Positions 23,332-32,246 of a stretch of DNA of 34,003 nt are shown here, piece by piece. The notes below the pieces were generated by a model, which worked only from the letters and a program-made list of their open reading frames with translations, had not been told where the DNA came from and did no database searches. Where the stretch lies: assembly GCA_023435435.1 (NCBI GenBank), contig JAEYRW010000105.1, forward strand, positions 1-34,003. Reading direction: 5' to 3'. This DNA comes from Bacillota bacterium. Its GTDB lineage: Bacteria > Bacillota > Clostridia > Christensenellales > Aristaeellaceae. Made by a program: the position numbers and the translations under genes. Position 1 is the stretch's first letter; the number at the start of each line of letters is the position of its first letter.

Positions 23332-24363
23332 TTGCCAAAGGTGACCATCCGGGACATCGCAAAGCGCGCGGGCGTATCGCCCGCGACGGTTTCCAACGTG
23401 CTGAACCGCAAAAACCGCGTGAGTGAAATGACGCGCGCATCCATTCTGGCGGTGGCATCGGAAATGGGCTATCTGAACGGCGCGGTGGCGCTCCGGGCGA
23501 GCATCCGGCTGGTAATCTACAAAAAGCACGGGCTCGTCGTCATGGACACGCCGTTTTTTTCGGAGTTGGTCAGCGGCGTCGAGCAAACCTGCCGCGCCCA
23601 CGGCTACTCCCTGACGATCTCCTATGTGTACGGCTTTTCCGGCGACCGCGCACGCCAAATCGAGGAAATTCTCGCGGACACATCCCAGGCGATCCTTCTG
23701 CTCGCCACGGAAATGGACGAGGACGACTTCGCGCCGTTCGAAAAGGCGCGGGTACCGCTGTTGGTTCTCGACGGCTACTTCTTCGGGCGGGCGTACAATT
23801 CCGTGTGCATCAACAACTTCGACGCGGGCTGTCTGGCCGCGCGCTGTTTTTTGGAAAACGGACATGAACGGTTCGGGATCCTCGATTCCTCAAAGCCGTT
23901 TTACAACACAGGAGAGCGCTGCCTGGGCTTTCTGGCATACCTTAGACGGCACGGACGCGGGGTTCGGGACGAGGACATCTTCCGGGTCGAGCCCACCATG
24001 GAGGGCGCGTACCGCGACATGGGCGAACTGATGGCGGTACGGAGGGAAAGGCTCCCGGGCGCGCTCTTCGCGATCAACGACATCATCGCGGTGGGCGCCG
24101 CACGGGCGCTCAAGACGAGCGGCTGCCGCATTCCCCAGGACGTATCTTTGATCGGCATGGACGATTTGCCCATCTGCCAGATCGTGAACCCGCCCCTGAC
24201 GACGGTGGCCGTGCCCAAGACGGGGCTCGCCGTTTCCGCGGTCAACCGGCTCATCCGGATGATCGGCGGGGACGACGACATCGTCCAATCCATCCGCGTC
24301 GGCGTGCGCCTCGTCGCCCGGGAAAGCGTGCTGCGCGTGGAGCGCGCCCCGGAGAAGCGCTGA
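23332..24363 (+). CDS. LacI-family transcriptional regulator
   Basis: 343-aa repressor-type regulator. N-terminal helix-turn-helix: VTIRDIAKRAGVSPATVSNV (3-22) followed by the hinge helix region. The rest is a periplasmic-binding-protein-like sensor domain with FAINDIIAVGAARALK (around 245-260), SLIGMDDLPICQIVNPPLTTV (around 272-292) as in ribose/purine-type members. The start is TTG at 23332, with GGAGGGG seven bases upstream and no ATG nearby. Divergent from the sugar operon across a 229-bp region full of palindromes, so it most likely controls that operon in response to its sugar or a phosphorylated intermediate. Confidence 0.92.
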   Translation: MPKVTIRDIAKRAGVSPATVSNVLNRKNRVSEMTRASILAVASEMGYLNGAVALRASIRLVIYKKHGLVVMDTPFFSELVSGVEQTCRAHGYSLTISYVYGFSGDRARQIEEILADTSQAILLLATEMDEDDFAPFEKARVPLLVLDGYFFGRAYNSVCINNFDAGCLAARCFLENGHERFGILDSSKPFYNTGERCLGFLAYLRRHGRGVRDEDIFRVEPTMEGAYRDMGELMAVRRERLPGALFAINDIIAVGAARALKTSGCRIPQDVSLIGMDDLPICQIVNPPLTTVAVPKTGLAVSAVNRLIRMIGGDDDIVQSIRVGVRLVARESVLRVERAPEKR

Positions 24364-24408
24364 TTTTCTCTTATCACAAAATCCGATGCCCGTTTCGCGG
24401 GCGGCCCG

Positions 24409-24436
24409 TTGAACGCGCCGTCCCTTTGTGTTATAT
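24409..24436 (+). promoter_or_regulatory. Probable promoter of the AEC transporter/UroD-like pair
   Basis: TTGAAC (24409-24414), 16-bp spacer, TTATAT (24431-24436), just upstream of the AEC gene. Moderate quality. Confidence 0.45.
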
Positions 24437-24467
24437 TGAATCCACCTGAAATCGGAAGGGATATGCC

Positions 24468-25403
24468 ATGAACCGAATGAGCGAGCTTCTCAGAACGCTG
24501 CTCCCGGTGATCGCGGTGCTGGGCATCGGCATGCTCTGCCGCGCCCGGAAATTGCTGACGCGGGATGGCATCAACGCCCTCAAGCGCGTCGCGGTGGAAA
24601 TCACCCTGCCCGCCGTGCTGCTCGGCGCGTTCGCCACCGCTGAATATACGGCGCGCAGCATCGTGCTTCCGGTGATCATGTTCGCGGTGTGCGTGGCAGC
24701 CTGGGCGCTGGGCAGGCTCGCGCGCAGGCTGCTCGGCATTGATTCGCGCTTCGTGCCGTTTCTCACCACAGGCTTCGAGGCAGGCATGCTGGGCTACACG
24801 CTGTATGCCATTCTGTTCGGCGCGGACGCGACGCAGAATTTTGCCCTCGTGGACCTCGGCCACGTCCTTTTCATCTTTACGCTGTACAAGATTCTCCTGG
24901 GCATGGACGCGCCGGAGAAAACGCGTCCCGCCGCGCTGATGCGCGGCATGCTGACCTCGCCCATCATGCTCGCCCTGTTTGCCGGCGTGCTGCTGGGCGC
25001 CACCGGACTCTACCGCGCGCTCATGCCGAGCGGCGCGGCGGGCGTCCTGGACGCGTGCGTGAAATTCATCGCCGCGCCGACGAGCGTGCTCATCCTGCTG
25101 TCCATCGGCTACGACCTGTCCATTGGGGAAATCCGGTGGGCTCAGACGGTCAAGATCGTCGCCATACGGCTCGTCATCATGCTGCCGCTGATGGGCGCAA
25201 CGCTGGGCGTCACCACCCTCCTGTTCGGCTACGAACGGCTGCTGGCGGGGGCGATCCTTCTGATGTTCGCGCTGCCGCCGCCCTTCGTGCTGACGGTCTT
25301 CGCGGACGACGCGGGGCAGCGGGCGTATGTCTCGTCCGCGCTCTCCGTCTCGACGCTGGTGGCCATCGCGGGTTTCGCGGTTCTGGCGGCGGCGATGGGA
25401 TAA
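24468..25403 (+). CDS. AEC-family (auxin efflux carrier-type) transporter
   Basis: 311-aa membrane protein with about ten hydrophobic helices in two inverted halves, typical of bacterial AEC permeases for malonate, malate and other organic acids. LLPVIAVLGIGMLCRARKLLTRDGINALKRVAVEITLPAVLL (11-52) is the characteristic N-terminal block, and FALPPPFVLTVFADD (around 263-277) the conserved half-helix. ATG 24468 follows GAAGGGATATGCC. Followed by the UroD-like gene 35 bp downstream on the same transcript. Likely secondary transporter; substrate unknown. Confidence 0.87.
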   Translation: MNRMSELLRTLLPVIAVLGIGMLCRARKLLTRDGINALKRVAVEITLPAVLLGAFATAEYTARSIVLPVIMFAVCVAAWALGRLARRLLGIDSRFVPFLTTGFEAGMLGYTLYAILFGADATQNFALVDLGHVLFIFTLYKILLGMDAPEKTRPAALMRGMLTSPIMLALFAGVLLGATGLYRALMPSGAAGVLDACVKFIAAPTSVLILLSIGYDLSIGEIRWAQTVKIVAIRLVIMLPLMGATLGVTTLLFGYERLLAGAILLMFALPPPFVLTVFADDAGQRAYVSSALSVSTLVAIAGFAVLAAAMG

Positions 25404-25438
25404 GGATTTGAAACCGGAACGCGAAAGGAGCAAGAGGA

Positions 25439-26506
25439 ATGCGCAAGGATTTGGATGCCGTTCTCGACCGCAACGCCGGATTTTCGGACGGCGCGGTGAA
25501 AGCGGGCGCGCTTCTGCACATCAAGAGCATCGGCGAAATCGAGCCACCCCTTCCAAAGAAGCTGGAGGACTGGCATTTTCCGCGGGACTGGCGCGCGTAC
25601 ATGGCGGCAAGCGTCGAACGCTTCCAGCGGCTTTGGGAAGCCCGCGCGGACGTCGCGGACGACTGCATCCCCTACATGGCGCCTTATTACGGCATCGCGG
25701 AGCACAGCTCGTTCGTGGGCGGAGACGTGGTCTACGGGGGAAACACATCCTATCACGTGCATCCCCTTTCGGACTGGTCGCGCTTCGACGAGCTGCGCCT
25801 GACGGAGGACAACGAAAACTTCCGCATGCTGCTCGACAGCATGTGTACTCTCAAGGAGCGCGCGGCCGAGGTTGGGTTCCTTCCGTCCCTGCGCGGCGTG
25901 GAGGCGCCCATGGACATGGCCAACGCCGTGCGGGGCAACGACTTGTTTTACGATCTGTACGACGATGCGGAAAATGTCCACAGGCTCTGCGCGTTCTGCC
26001 TCGAGGCGGGCCTCTGGACCATCGGGCATCAGGCGGCAATCGTCGGAACCGTCCGGGGCTGCACGCTCAGTGGGTACGGCATCATGATGCCCGGACGCGG
26101 CATCGGCCACTTTTCGGAGGACGCCTCCTGCCTTTGCTCCGCCGCACAGTACGGGACCTTCGGCCTTCCGTATACCCGGCGGCTGCTCGAACAATATGAC
26201 TGCGCGCAGGCGCACATCCACGCGGCGGGACGGCAGGTGCTGCCCGCGGTGGGCACGCTCGAAAAATGCAAGTTTATCGAAATCTCGCGCGACCCCAACC
26301 AGCCCGCGCCCATCAGCGTCCTCAAAGAGTACGAGCGGTGCTTCGACGGAAAGATTCCAATCGTCACCGTCACCCTGGAGGAACTGGAGCGGGAGCGGGA
26401 ATACCTCAAGGGCCGCAAGACCATTCTCTGGCTCAACTGCGACACCCTCGCGCAGGCAAAGCGGGCGGTCGATCTGGCGCACGAAATCAACGACGAACTG
26501 AAATAA
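25439..26506 (+). CDS. Uroporphyrinogen decarboxylase-like protein
   Basis: 355-aa protein resembling the URO-D superfamily, which includes corrinoid-linked methyltransferases of the MtaA/CmuA type. Support is the C-terminal half: QAHIHAAGRQVLPAVGTLEKCKFIEISRDPNQPAPISV (about 258-295), a UroD-like barrel strand order, and LNCDTLAQAKRAVDLAH near the end. It lacks the N-terminal NRELR signature of HemE and no other haem gene is near, so a haem role is unlikely. SD AAGGAG...AGAGGA precedes ATG 25439. Co-transcribed with the AEC transporter, which suggests import and metabolism of one acid or methylated compound; inference. Confidence 0.55.
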   Translation: MRKDLDAVLDRNAGFSDGAVKAGALLHIKSIGEIEPPLPKKLEDWHFPRDWRAYMAASVERFQRLWEARADVADDCIPYMAPYYGIAEHSSFVGGDVVYGGNTSYHVHPLSDWSRFDELRLTEDNENFRMLLDSMCTLKERAAEVGFLPSLRGVEAPMDMANAVRGNDLFYDLYDDAENVHRLCAFCLEAGLWTIGHQAAIVGTVRGCTLSGYGIMMPGRGIGHFSEDASCLCSAAQYGTFGLPYTRRLLEQYDCAQAHIHAAGRQVLPAVGTLEKCKFIEISRDPNQPAPISVLKEYERCFDGKIPIVTVTLEELEREREYLKGRKTILWLNCDTLAQAKRAVDLAHEINDELK

Positions 26507-26510
26507 AGAC

Positions 26511-26557
26511 AACCCCCGGCGGATCGGCAGCAATGCGTGCCGCCCGCCGGGGGTTTT
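26511..26557. terminator. Bidirectional terminator between convergent genes
   Basis: AACCCCCGGCGG (26511-26522) pairs with CCGCCGGGGGTT (26544-26555), with a nested CGGCA/TGCCG hairpin inside. TTTTG follows on the plus strand, and GTTGTCTTT on the minus strand. Serves both the UroD-like gene and the secreted-protein gene. Confidence 0.85.
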
Positions 26558-26566
26558 GAGGAGGGA

Positions 26567-27679
26567 CTATTCGATTCCCGGCGTCATCAGCACAAACTGG
26601 ACGCTGCGCGTGTCCGCGTTCCGGTCCGACAAAAAGGAATGCATTTCAAATTCCCCGCCGAACGCGTCCTTGACCATCTCGCCGATGTCGATCTTCGCGA
26701 TACCCGCCGCAAAGATGGCGGCGTTGGCAGTGGCTTTCTGGGCCGCGGTCGCGGCCGTGTCAAGCCCGGTGGCGAGATCACCGATGCCGGCCGCAATCCC
26801 CTGATACCCGGCCAGAAGCGCCGCGAATTCCGTCGAGAGCGCGTCGTCGCCCGAGAGCTTTTCCTGGAACGCCGCCATGGACTCCGCAAGGGCGTCCGCG
26901 TTCGTGGAGAGCGTCCCGGCAGCGTCGCCCGCGTCGCTCAGACTTTCCGACAGGCTGCCGACGCCGGTGGCCATGGCCTGCGCACTGGCGGAGAAGGTGT
27001 CGAGTTGATCCGAAAACGCCGCGTCGTCAATGGACACGTTGAGCCGCACCCCGGCAAACTGAATGGGGTCCATTCGGAAGTCTGTCACGTCCGCCTCGAA
27101 TGAGAGCTTCGCTTCGCTTCCGGGGGTGACGATCCAGCCCAGCGCGTAATCGCTCCCGGCGGAAACCATTGTGGCGCCCTCCGCCACAACGTTTGCGCAA
27201 AGGGCCGCGTCCAGGGTCGCCGAAACCTCGAGGCTGTACGCGTCGTACCAGCCCGCCTGTGCGGACGGATTCTGCGCCACCGTGATTTCGATTCCCAGGT
27301 GTCCGCTCGCGCCCGCCAGCGCCGCCGCGTCCGCGGTTGCGCCGTCCAGCGCGTAGGCGATGGACACGGTCCAGGGAAGAGTCAAAGTCCGGGGCGCGCC
27401 CTGGTAGTACGAGCGTCCAACGGGAAGGGTCAACGCCACGCCGTCCGCGCCCGGCGTCGCCGTGAGGCCGGGGGTCAGGCTGACGGCGGACGCGTAGTCG
27501 CCGTAATCCTCATAATCGCCAGCCTCGTCCGCCGTGAAGGCGTTCACGACGTACGCGCTCTCAGGCGCGCCCGCACCGTCCAAGCGCGCGTAGACGATTT
27601 CATCCTTCTCGACAGCGGCCAGCGCGGTGCCGCAGACAAGCAAAAGCGCGAAAACGAGTGAGAATATCTTAGTCTTCAT
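26567..27679 (-). CDS. Secreted protein partner of the MMPL transporter
   Basis: 370 aa, no family recognised. Signal peptide MKTKIFSLVFALLLVCGTALA with an ALA cleavage site. A beta-rich first half (about 25-230) is followed by a long Ala/Ser/Gly-rich helical stretch (235-330), with regular small/hydrophobic spacing such as DTFSASAQAMATGVGSLSES, predicting a coiled coil reminiscent of heptad segments in YhgE/Pip-type proteins. There is no membrane anchor at the C-terminus. Its start lies 11 bp inside the end of the MMPL gene, so the two are translationally coupled and probably form one envelope complex. Confidence 0.75.
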   Translation of the reverse strand: MKTKIFSLVFALLLVCGTALAAVEKDEIVYARLDGAGAPESAYVVNAFTADEAGDYEDYGDYASAVSLTPGLTATPGADGVALTLPVGRSYYQGAPRTLTLPWTVSIAYALDGATADAAALAGASGHLGIEITVAQNPSAQAGWYDAYSLEVSATLDAALCANVVAEGATMVSAGSDYALGWIVTPGSEAKLSFEADVTDFRMDPIQFAGVRLNVSIDDAAFSDQLDTFSASAQAMATGVGSLSESLSDAGDAAGTLSTNADALAESMAAFQEKLSGDDALSTEFAALLAGYQGIAAGIGDLATGLDTAATAAQKATANAAIFAAGIAKIDIGEMVKDAFGGEFEMHSFLSDRNADTRSVQFVLMTPGIE

Positions 27680-29708
27680 TTTTTCTCCTCCTGATGAGCC
27701 TGTCGCACGCCATGAGCAGCGCGGGCAGGAAGAATAGCACCATGAACGCCGAGATGCCGGTGCCGATGGCGAGAATCCGGCCCATCTGGATGATGATGCC
27801 GTTGGTCGAAGCGTAGGAAAGCGCCGTTCCCGCGGTCACGAGGATCGCGGCGGGCGTGAGGATCGTCGCGGCCGCGCTGCCCACCGATTTTGCCGCCGCC
27901 TCGCGCTTTGCGAGCCCGTTTCGCGCCTCGAGGTACCGCTGTGTAAGCAAAATCCCGTAGTCGATGGTCGCGCCGAGCTGCACGGAGCTGATGATCTGGT
28001 ACCCCAGGTAGTTGAGGCTCCCGCCCGTGAGATGCGGGATCGACATGTTGATCCAAATCGCGCCCTCAATGGTGAGGATCAGCACGAGGGGGGTGAACGC
28101 GTTTTTAAACGCGAACAGAAGCACGATGGCGATGGCGATTACCGCCGCCGCGAGCACCTTGAGGTTGTCGCCCGTGATAATGTCCATGAGATCATAGTTG
28201 ACCGTGCTGCGGCTGAGGACGTAGCTTGTGCCCGGATAATATTCATCGGCCAGGGCGCGCACGCGCTCCACCACGCGGAACGCCTCCGCGCTTTCGTCGG
28301 TGGTTGAGGCGTACGCCACGATCCGGCGATAGCCGTCCGCCTCGAACGAGGAAAGCTGCGCCTCGGTGAGCATCTCCGCCGGCACGGCCCCCACACGGTT
28401 GGCGTAGGAGATCACCTCCAGAACGCCGTCCGCCTCCTGAAGCGCGTCCGTGAGCGCCGCCTCGTCCGCGGGGTTCCCCTCGGGCACCAGAAGCACGAAC
28501 TCCTGCCGCGCGCCGAACACGGAATTCACGTACGCTTCGTTGGTCATGACCTCGGAATCGTCCGCGTAGAGCCCCGACGAACCGTACACGAAGTCGTTCC
28601 CCCGCTGCGTGAGGTACGCGGGCGCAAGAAGCAGAAGGATGACGACGGCAATGGGCACGCATGCCCGGGCGGCGAAGCGCCCGAACCGTTCGAACCGGGG
28701 GATCAGCCGCCTGTGCGCCAGCCGCGTCAGAGGCTTTTCAAAAAGAATCGCAAGGGGCGGCAGGAACAGGATCACAGTCAGATAGCTGATGAGCACGCCC
28801 TTGGCGAGCACGATACCCAGGTCCGGCCCGATTTTAAAGCGCATGAGCAGCAGCGACAGAAAGCCGAACACCGTGGTCATGGCGCTGGCCGCGATGGTGA
28901 CGGAGGATTCCTTCATGGCCCGGAGCATGCGCCGGGCGGTCGTCTCCCCCTCCACATGTTCCTCGTTGAACCGGTTGAGCAAAAACACCGCGTAATCGAT
29001 GGACACCGCGAGCTGCAAAATCGCGCTCGTCGCCTGGGTCACGAAGGAGATCTTCCCCAGGAAGATGTTCGTCCCGGCGTTGAGGACGATGGCGACGCCG
29101 ATGGTGATGATGAAAAGCACGGGCTGAAACCACGATGTGGTGGTGATCAAAAGGATCAGAAGCACCAGCGGCACCGCGTATACGAGGATCATCCCGACCT
29201 CGTCCATTGTCTTTGTCTGAATGGTCGTTTCGCGCACAGCCTCGCCAACGACGATGGCGCCCTCGCCCGCCGCTTCCGTGAGCGCGGCTACGGCGCTGAC
29301 CACTTCGTCCTCGGAAACGCTCACGTAAAACCGCGCGCCGCCGTCCTTGTAGAACATTTCAACCGTCGTCTGGTCGTCCGTCTCCACCGGGCGCGCAATG
29401 TCCACCGCGTCGTCGAGCCAGAGGACATCCTCCACCCCCTCCGCCGCCCATAGGCGCGCCTTGATTTCAAGCGCCTGCGCCACGGTGACATCCTCGACGT
29501 AAACGCTGGCGTTGGGAAGCCCCGCGCCCGCGATTTCGTTCAGCTTTTCGATGGCCTGCGTGGACGCCGCTTCGTCCGGCAGATAATCCGCCAGTGAAAA
29601 ATCAATCTCCACGCGCAGCCACAGGAGGCCGCATACCACCGTCAGAATCAGTGTGGCCGCGATCACAAGCGCCCTATGCTTCAGCACAAACGCGTATAAA
29701 AAGCCCAT
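27669..29708 (-). CDS. MMPL/RND-superfamily transporter
   Basis: 679-aa membrane transporter with the two-fold RND layout: one helix at 10-30, an extracytoplasmic domain, five helices, then the same again after a helix near 350. Both halves keep the TM4 acid of the proton path, in VSIDYAVFLLNRF and ATIDYGILLTQRY. Family members export lipids, glycolipids or peptides; the substrate here is unknown. The start ATG 29708 follows TTGGGGGGAAAAC. The 3' end overlaps the secreted-protein gene by 11 bp. No outer-membrane partner or membrane fusion protein is present. Confidence 0.9.
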   Translation of the reverse strand: MGFLYAFVLKHRALVIAATLILTVVCGLLWLRVEIDFSLADYLPDEAASTQAIEKLNEIAGAGLPNASVYVEDVTVAQALEIKARLWAAEGVEDVLWLDDAVDIARPVETDDQTTVEMFYKDGGARFYVSVSEDEVVSAVAALTEAAGEGAIVVGEAVRETTIQTKTMDEVGMILVYAVPLVLLILLITTTSWFQPVLFIITIGVAIVLNAGTNIFLGKISFVTQATSAILQLAVSIDYAVFLLNRFNEEHVEGETTARRMLRAMKESSVTIAASAMTTVFGFLSLLLMRFKIGPDLGIVLAKGVLISYLTVILFLPPLAILFEKPLTRLAHRRLIPRFERFGRFAARACVPIAVVILLLLAPAYLTQRGNDFVYGSSGLYADDSEVMTNEAYVNSVFGARQEFVLLVPEGNPADEAALTDALQEADGVLEVISYANRVGAVPAEMLTEAQLSSFEADGYRRIVAYASTTDESAEAFRVVERVRALADEYYPGTSYVLSRSTVNYDLMDIITGDNLKVLAAAVIAIAIVLLFAFKNAFTPLVLILTIEGAIWINMSIPHLTGGSLNYLGYQIISSVQLGATIDYGILLTQRYLEARNGLAKREAAAKSVGSAAATILTPAAILVTAGTALSYASTNGIIIQMGRILAIGTGISAFMVLFFLPALLMACDRLIRRRKNED

Positions 29709-29753
29709 GTTTTCCCCCCAATTCCGTCGATATTCTCAAACACTTCGTCTTTT

Positions 29754-29782
29754 ATCATACATCCTGTACACTCGCGCTTCAA
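29754..29782 (-). promoter_or_regulatory. Promoter of the MMPL/secreted protein operon
   Basis: Minus-strand TTGAAG (29777-29782), 17-bp spacer, TATGAT (29754-29759), about 45 bp before the MMPL start. Confidence 0.6.
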
Positions 29783-29872
29783 TATTCATTTAGAGTTCAA
29801 ATTGAAAGATAACAAACGAATGTCATTTATTTGGTTTGATATCCGACAGAATCACCGCGCGCCGTCCTCCTG

Positions 29873-29908
29873 TTTTCCAAAAAATAAAGTGAGGGGCAAG
29901 CCCCTCAC
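29873..29908 (-). terminator. Terminator of the HAD phosphatase gene
   Basis: Minus-strand stem GTGAGGGG/CCCCTCAC (29889-29908) with a four-base loop, followed by TTTATTTTTT. Confidence 0.9.
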
Positions 29909-29915
29909 AAGCCAC

Positions 29916-30539
29916 TCACCGGAGAATGATCCGCCGCAGTTCGCCAAAGTCCCGCGCCACGAAGTCGGCGGCATCCACGCGCGGGCCCGAGCCGTCCCAG
30001 TAATCGCAGGTGGCGATTCCCGCGTCCCGCCCGGCGAGGATATCCAGTTCCCTGTCGCCCACCATGAGCGCGGCACCGGCCGGAATGGCGTATTTTTGGA
30101 TCAGGTAATCAAGGCCGGCGGGGTCCGGCTTTCTGGGAAAGCCGCTGCGCGATGTGACGCACTCGCGAAAGAGTGGGTCAAGGCCGCTGCGCGCGAGCAT
30201 CGGGAAGAGCGTGTCGCCCCTGTGGGTAAAGATATAGTTGTGTCCCCCGCGCGCGACAATTTCGGAAAGCAGCGCGGGGGCTTCCGGGTACGGCGCGCAC
30301 GCGTCCAGCTCGATCTGTCTGCGCCGCGCGCGGTAATCTGCGAGAAAGTCTTCGCCAAAGCCGTATTTTTGCATATAATGGCCGAGGGCCACGTTGGCGG
30401 ACACCTTGAAAAGCGATAGAATCTCCGCCTCGTCGTCCTCTTTTCCGCGCTTTTGGAGCGCATAGGCAACCGCGCCGACCATGGACGGATACGTGTCATA
30501 AAGCGTCCCGTCAAAATCCCAAATCACATGTTCGTACAT
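29916..30539 (-). CDS. HAD-superfamily phosphatase (phosphoglycolate phosphatase-like)
   Basis: 207-aa cytoplasmic HAD subfamily IA hydrolase. Motif I DFDGTLYDTY starts at Asp8 (nucleophile) with Asp10 as acid/base; motif II is IFTHRG with Thr (about 104); motif III KPDPAGLDYLI has Lys (about 137); motif IV MVGDRELDILAGRDAG holds the metal acids. The alpha-helical cap between motifs I and II is intact. ATG 30539 follows AAAAGGGGATATCA. Such proteins dephosphorylate phosphoglycolate or sugar phosphates; single gene with its own promoter and terminator, so no context for substrate. Confidence 0.9.
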   Translation of the reverse strand: MYEHVIWDFDGTLYDTYPSMVGAVAYALQKRGKEDDEAEILSLFKVSANVALGHYMQKYGFGEDFLADYRARRRQIELDACAPYPEAPALLSEIVARGGHNYIFTHRGDTLFPMLARSGLDPLFRECVTSRSGFPRKPDPAGLDYLIQKYAIPAGAALMVGDRELDILAGRDAGIATCDYWDGSGPRVDAADFVARDFGELRRIILR

Positions 30540-30566
30540 TGATATCCCCTTTTCCGCGCTCCCCTC

Positions 30567-30595
30567 ATTCTAATTGAAAACGCTTTTCTTGTAAA
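30567..30595 (-). promoter_or_regulatory. Promoter of the HAD phosphatase gene
   Basis: Minus-strand TTTACA (30590-30595), 17-bp spacer, TAGAAT (30567-30572). Confidence 0.55.
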
Positions 30596-30642
30596 GGCAA
30601 TTGTTTAAGACTATTTTACATATATTCAGGACGTTTTGGACG

Positions 30643-30669
30643 TTGAACGCGCGCAGATTGTGTTATAAT
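30643..30669 (+). promoter_or_regulatory. Extended -10 promoter of the vanW-like operon
   Basis: TGTTATAAT (30661-30669) is a perfect extended -10. TTGAAC at 30643-30648 is only 15 bp away, so the extended -10 probably does the work. Confidence 0.6.
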
Positions 30670-30769
30670 GTGAGTGGAAATCACACGCGCTATGACACGG
30701 CGGGTCGCATGCGAAAACGACGCGCCGGTATGTGCGTCTATTGAAAGATTCACGTTTGGAGGTATGTCT

Positions 30770-32218
30770 GTGCAGAGGCGAAAGCCAACGAGACGACCCA
30801 GACGCGCCGGATGGAGACGGCTCAGCCGCAGGGCGCGGTTTTTGGGATTCATTGCCGCCGTCGCGCTTCTCGTCACGGCCATTTGGCTCATCAGCGCCTA
30901 CGCCGCCATCGGCTTTGGCCCGGCGGAATATTATAATGTAACCGTGAACGGCATATCGCTGAAAGGATACACAAAGGCGAAAGCGCACGCGCTGTTTGAC
31001 GAACTCGAAACGCAGTGGATGAGCGCTACATACACGCTGACTTACGGCGATGATTCCTGGACGTTTTCCGCGTCCACCTTTGACGCGGCCATCGACGTCG
31101 ACACCCAGCTCGAGCTGGCCTGGAACCTGGGCCACTACGGCAGCCTTGCCAGCAAGCGCCAGACGATCCTTTCCCTGAAGGAGAACCCGCGCGCCTTTAC
31201 GTCGGAGCTTTCATACGACGAAGCGGAGCTTAACGACTTCATTGCCGGGATACAGGCAAAAACCGACGTGGCGCCCGTGGACGCGCAGGTCATTTTGGAC
31301 GTGAACGCGCCGCGCGTCGTCTCCGATTCCAAGGACGGCCTGGCGCTGGACGTCGACAAGACGCGGGAACAGATTCTGAACCTTCTCAGGACCGGACAGG
31401 GCGAGATCGCGCTCACCGTAAACGTCGTCTCCCCCGCCGTCAGCTCCGACGAGGCAAGCGGCGGCATCAAGGTCATCGCGAGCTATGTGACGGATGTTTC
31501 CACCTCCACCGCCGCGCGCAAGGCAAACGTCAACCGCGCGCTGAGCTACTTCAATTGCTTTGAAGTCAGGGACGGGGACACGATTTCGTTTAACGACGTG
31601 GTCGGCGAGCGCACCGAGGCGCGCGGCTTCAAGGAAGCCCCCGAATACGACGGAAATACCGTGGTCATCGGAGTCGGCGGCGGAAGCTGCCAGGCGTCCA
31701 CCACGCTCTACTGCGCGGTGATTCAGGCGGGCGTGACCATCCTCGAGCGCCATCCGCACAACATGACCGTCTCCTACGCGGAGCCCAGCATGGACGCCAC
31801 CGTCAGCTGGCCCAAGAAGGACTTCATCTTTCAGAACAACACCGGGCACTCCCTCTACATTTACACGAATGTCACGGACACGAAGGCCACTGTCGTCGTC
31901 TATGGAAACCAGCCGGAAAACAGGATCGAGCTTATCTCCGTCATCACCAAAAAGGGCATCGCCGCCACGCGCAAGGAGCTGCGCGAGGACGTGACGGGCA
32001 AATACGCCTACTATACCGACGAGCAGACACTCATTGAACAGGGCAAGGACGGCTGTCAGAGCCAGGGCTGGCTCGTCTCCTACGACTGGACGACGCAGAA
32101 GGAGGTCTCGCGCCAGATGATCAGCGAGGACACCTATTCGCCGGGCACGTCCATCTATTGGGTGGGCGTCCACGAACGGACGGCGACGGTCACTCCCGAC
32201 CCCAATGTGGACTACTAG
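30770..32218 (+). CDS. VanW-family cell-wall protein
   Basis: 482-aa membrane-anchored surface protein. A strongly basic cytoplasmic tail (RRKPTRRPRR) precedes one helix (about 25-47). Two PG_binding_4-like domains follow (about 55-230), then the VanW domain (about 255-400) with DTISFNDVVGERTEARGFKEA and VIGVGGGSCQASTTLYCAVI. Members are linked to peptidoglycan binding or remodelling; the name comes from vancomycin clusters, but no resistance genes are here. The SD GGAGG sits one base before ATG 30764 but seven bases before GTG 30770, so GTG is preferred. An earlier ATG at 30674 lies at the transcript start and is rejected. prs-like gene follows 28 bp downstream. Confidence 0.88.
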   Translation: MQRRKPTRRPRRAGWRRLSRRARFLGFIAAVALLVTAIWLISAYAAIGFGPAEYYNVTVNGISLKGYTKAKAHALFDELETQWMSATYTLTYGDDSWTFSASTFDAAIDVDTQLELAWNLGHYGSLASKRQTILSLKENPRAFTSELSYDEAELNDFIAGIQAKTDVAPVDAQVILDVNAPRVVSDSKDGLALDVDKTREQILNLLRTGQGEIALTVNVVSPAVSSDEASGGIKVIASYVTDVSTSTAARKANVNRALSYFNCFEVRDGDTISFNDVVGERTEARGFKEAPEYDGNTVVIGVGGGSCQASTTLYCAVIQAGVTILERHPHNMTVSYAEPSMDATVSWPKKDFIFQNNTGHSLYIYTNVTDTKATVVVYGNQPENRIELISVITKKGIAATRKELREDVTGKYAYYTDEQTLIEQGKDGCQSQGWLVSYDWTTQKEVSRQMISEDTYSPGTSIYWVGVHERTATVTPDPNVDY

Positions 32219-32246
32219 CACGGAAATCCGGAAGGAGCGTGGCAGA

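Noticed and set aside
25229..26533. Minus-strand open frame (434 codons)
   Set aside because: Antisense to the UroD-like and AEC genes; crosses their terminator.
30770..32218. Vancomycin resistance locus
   Set aside because: VanW proteins are common in Clostridia; no ligase, dehydrogenase or dipeptidase genes are present.
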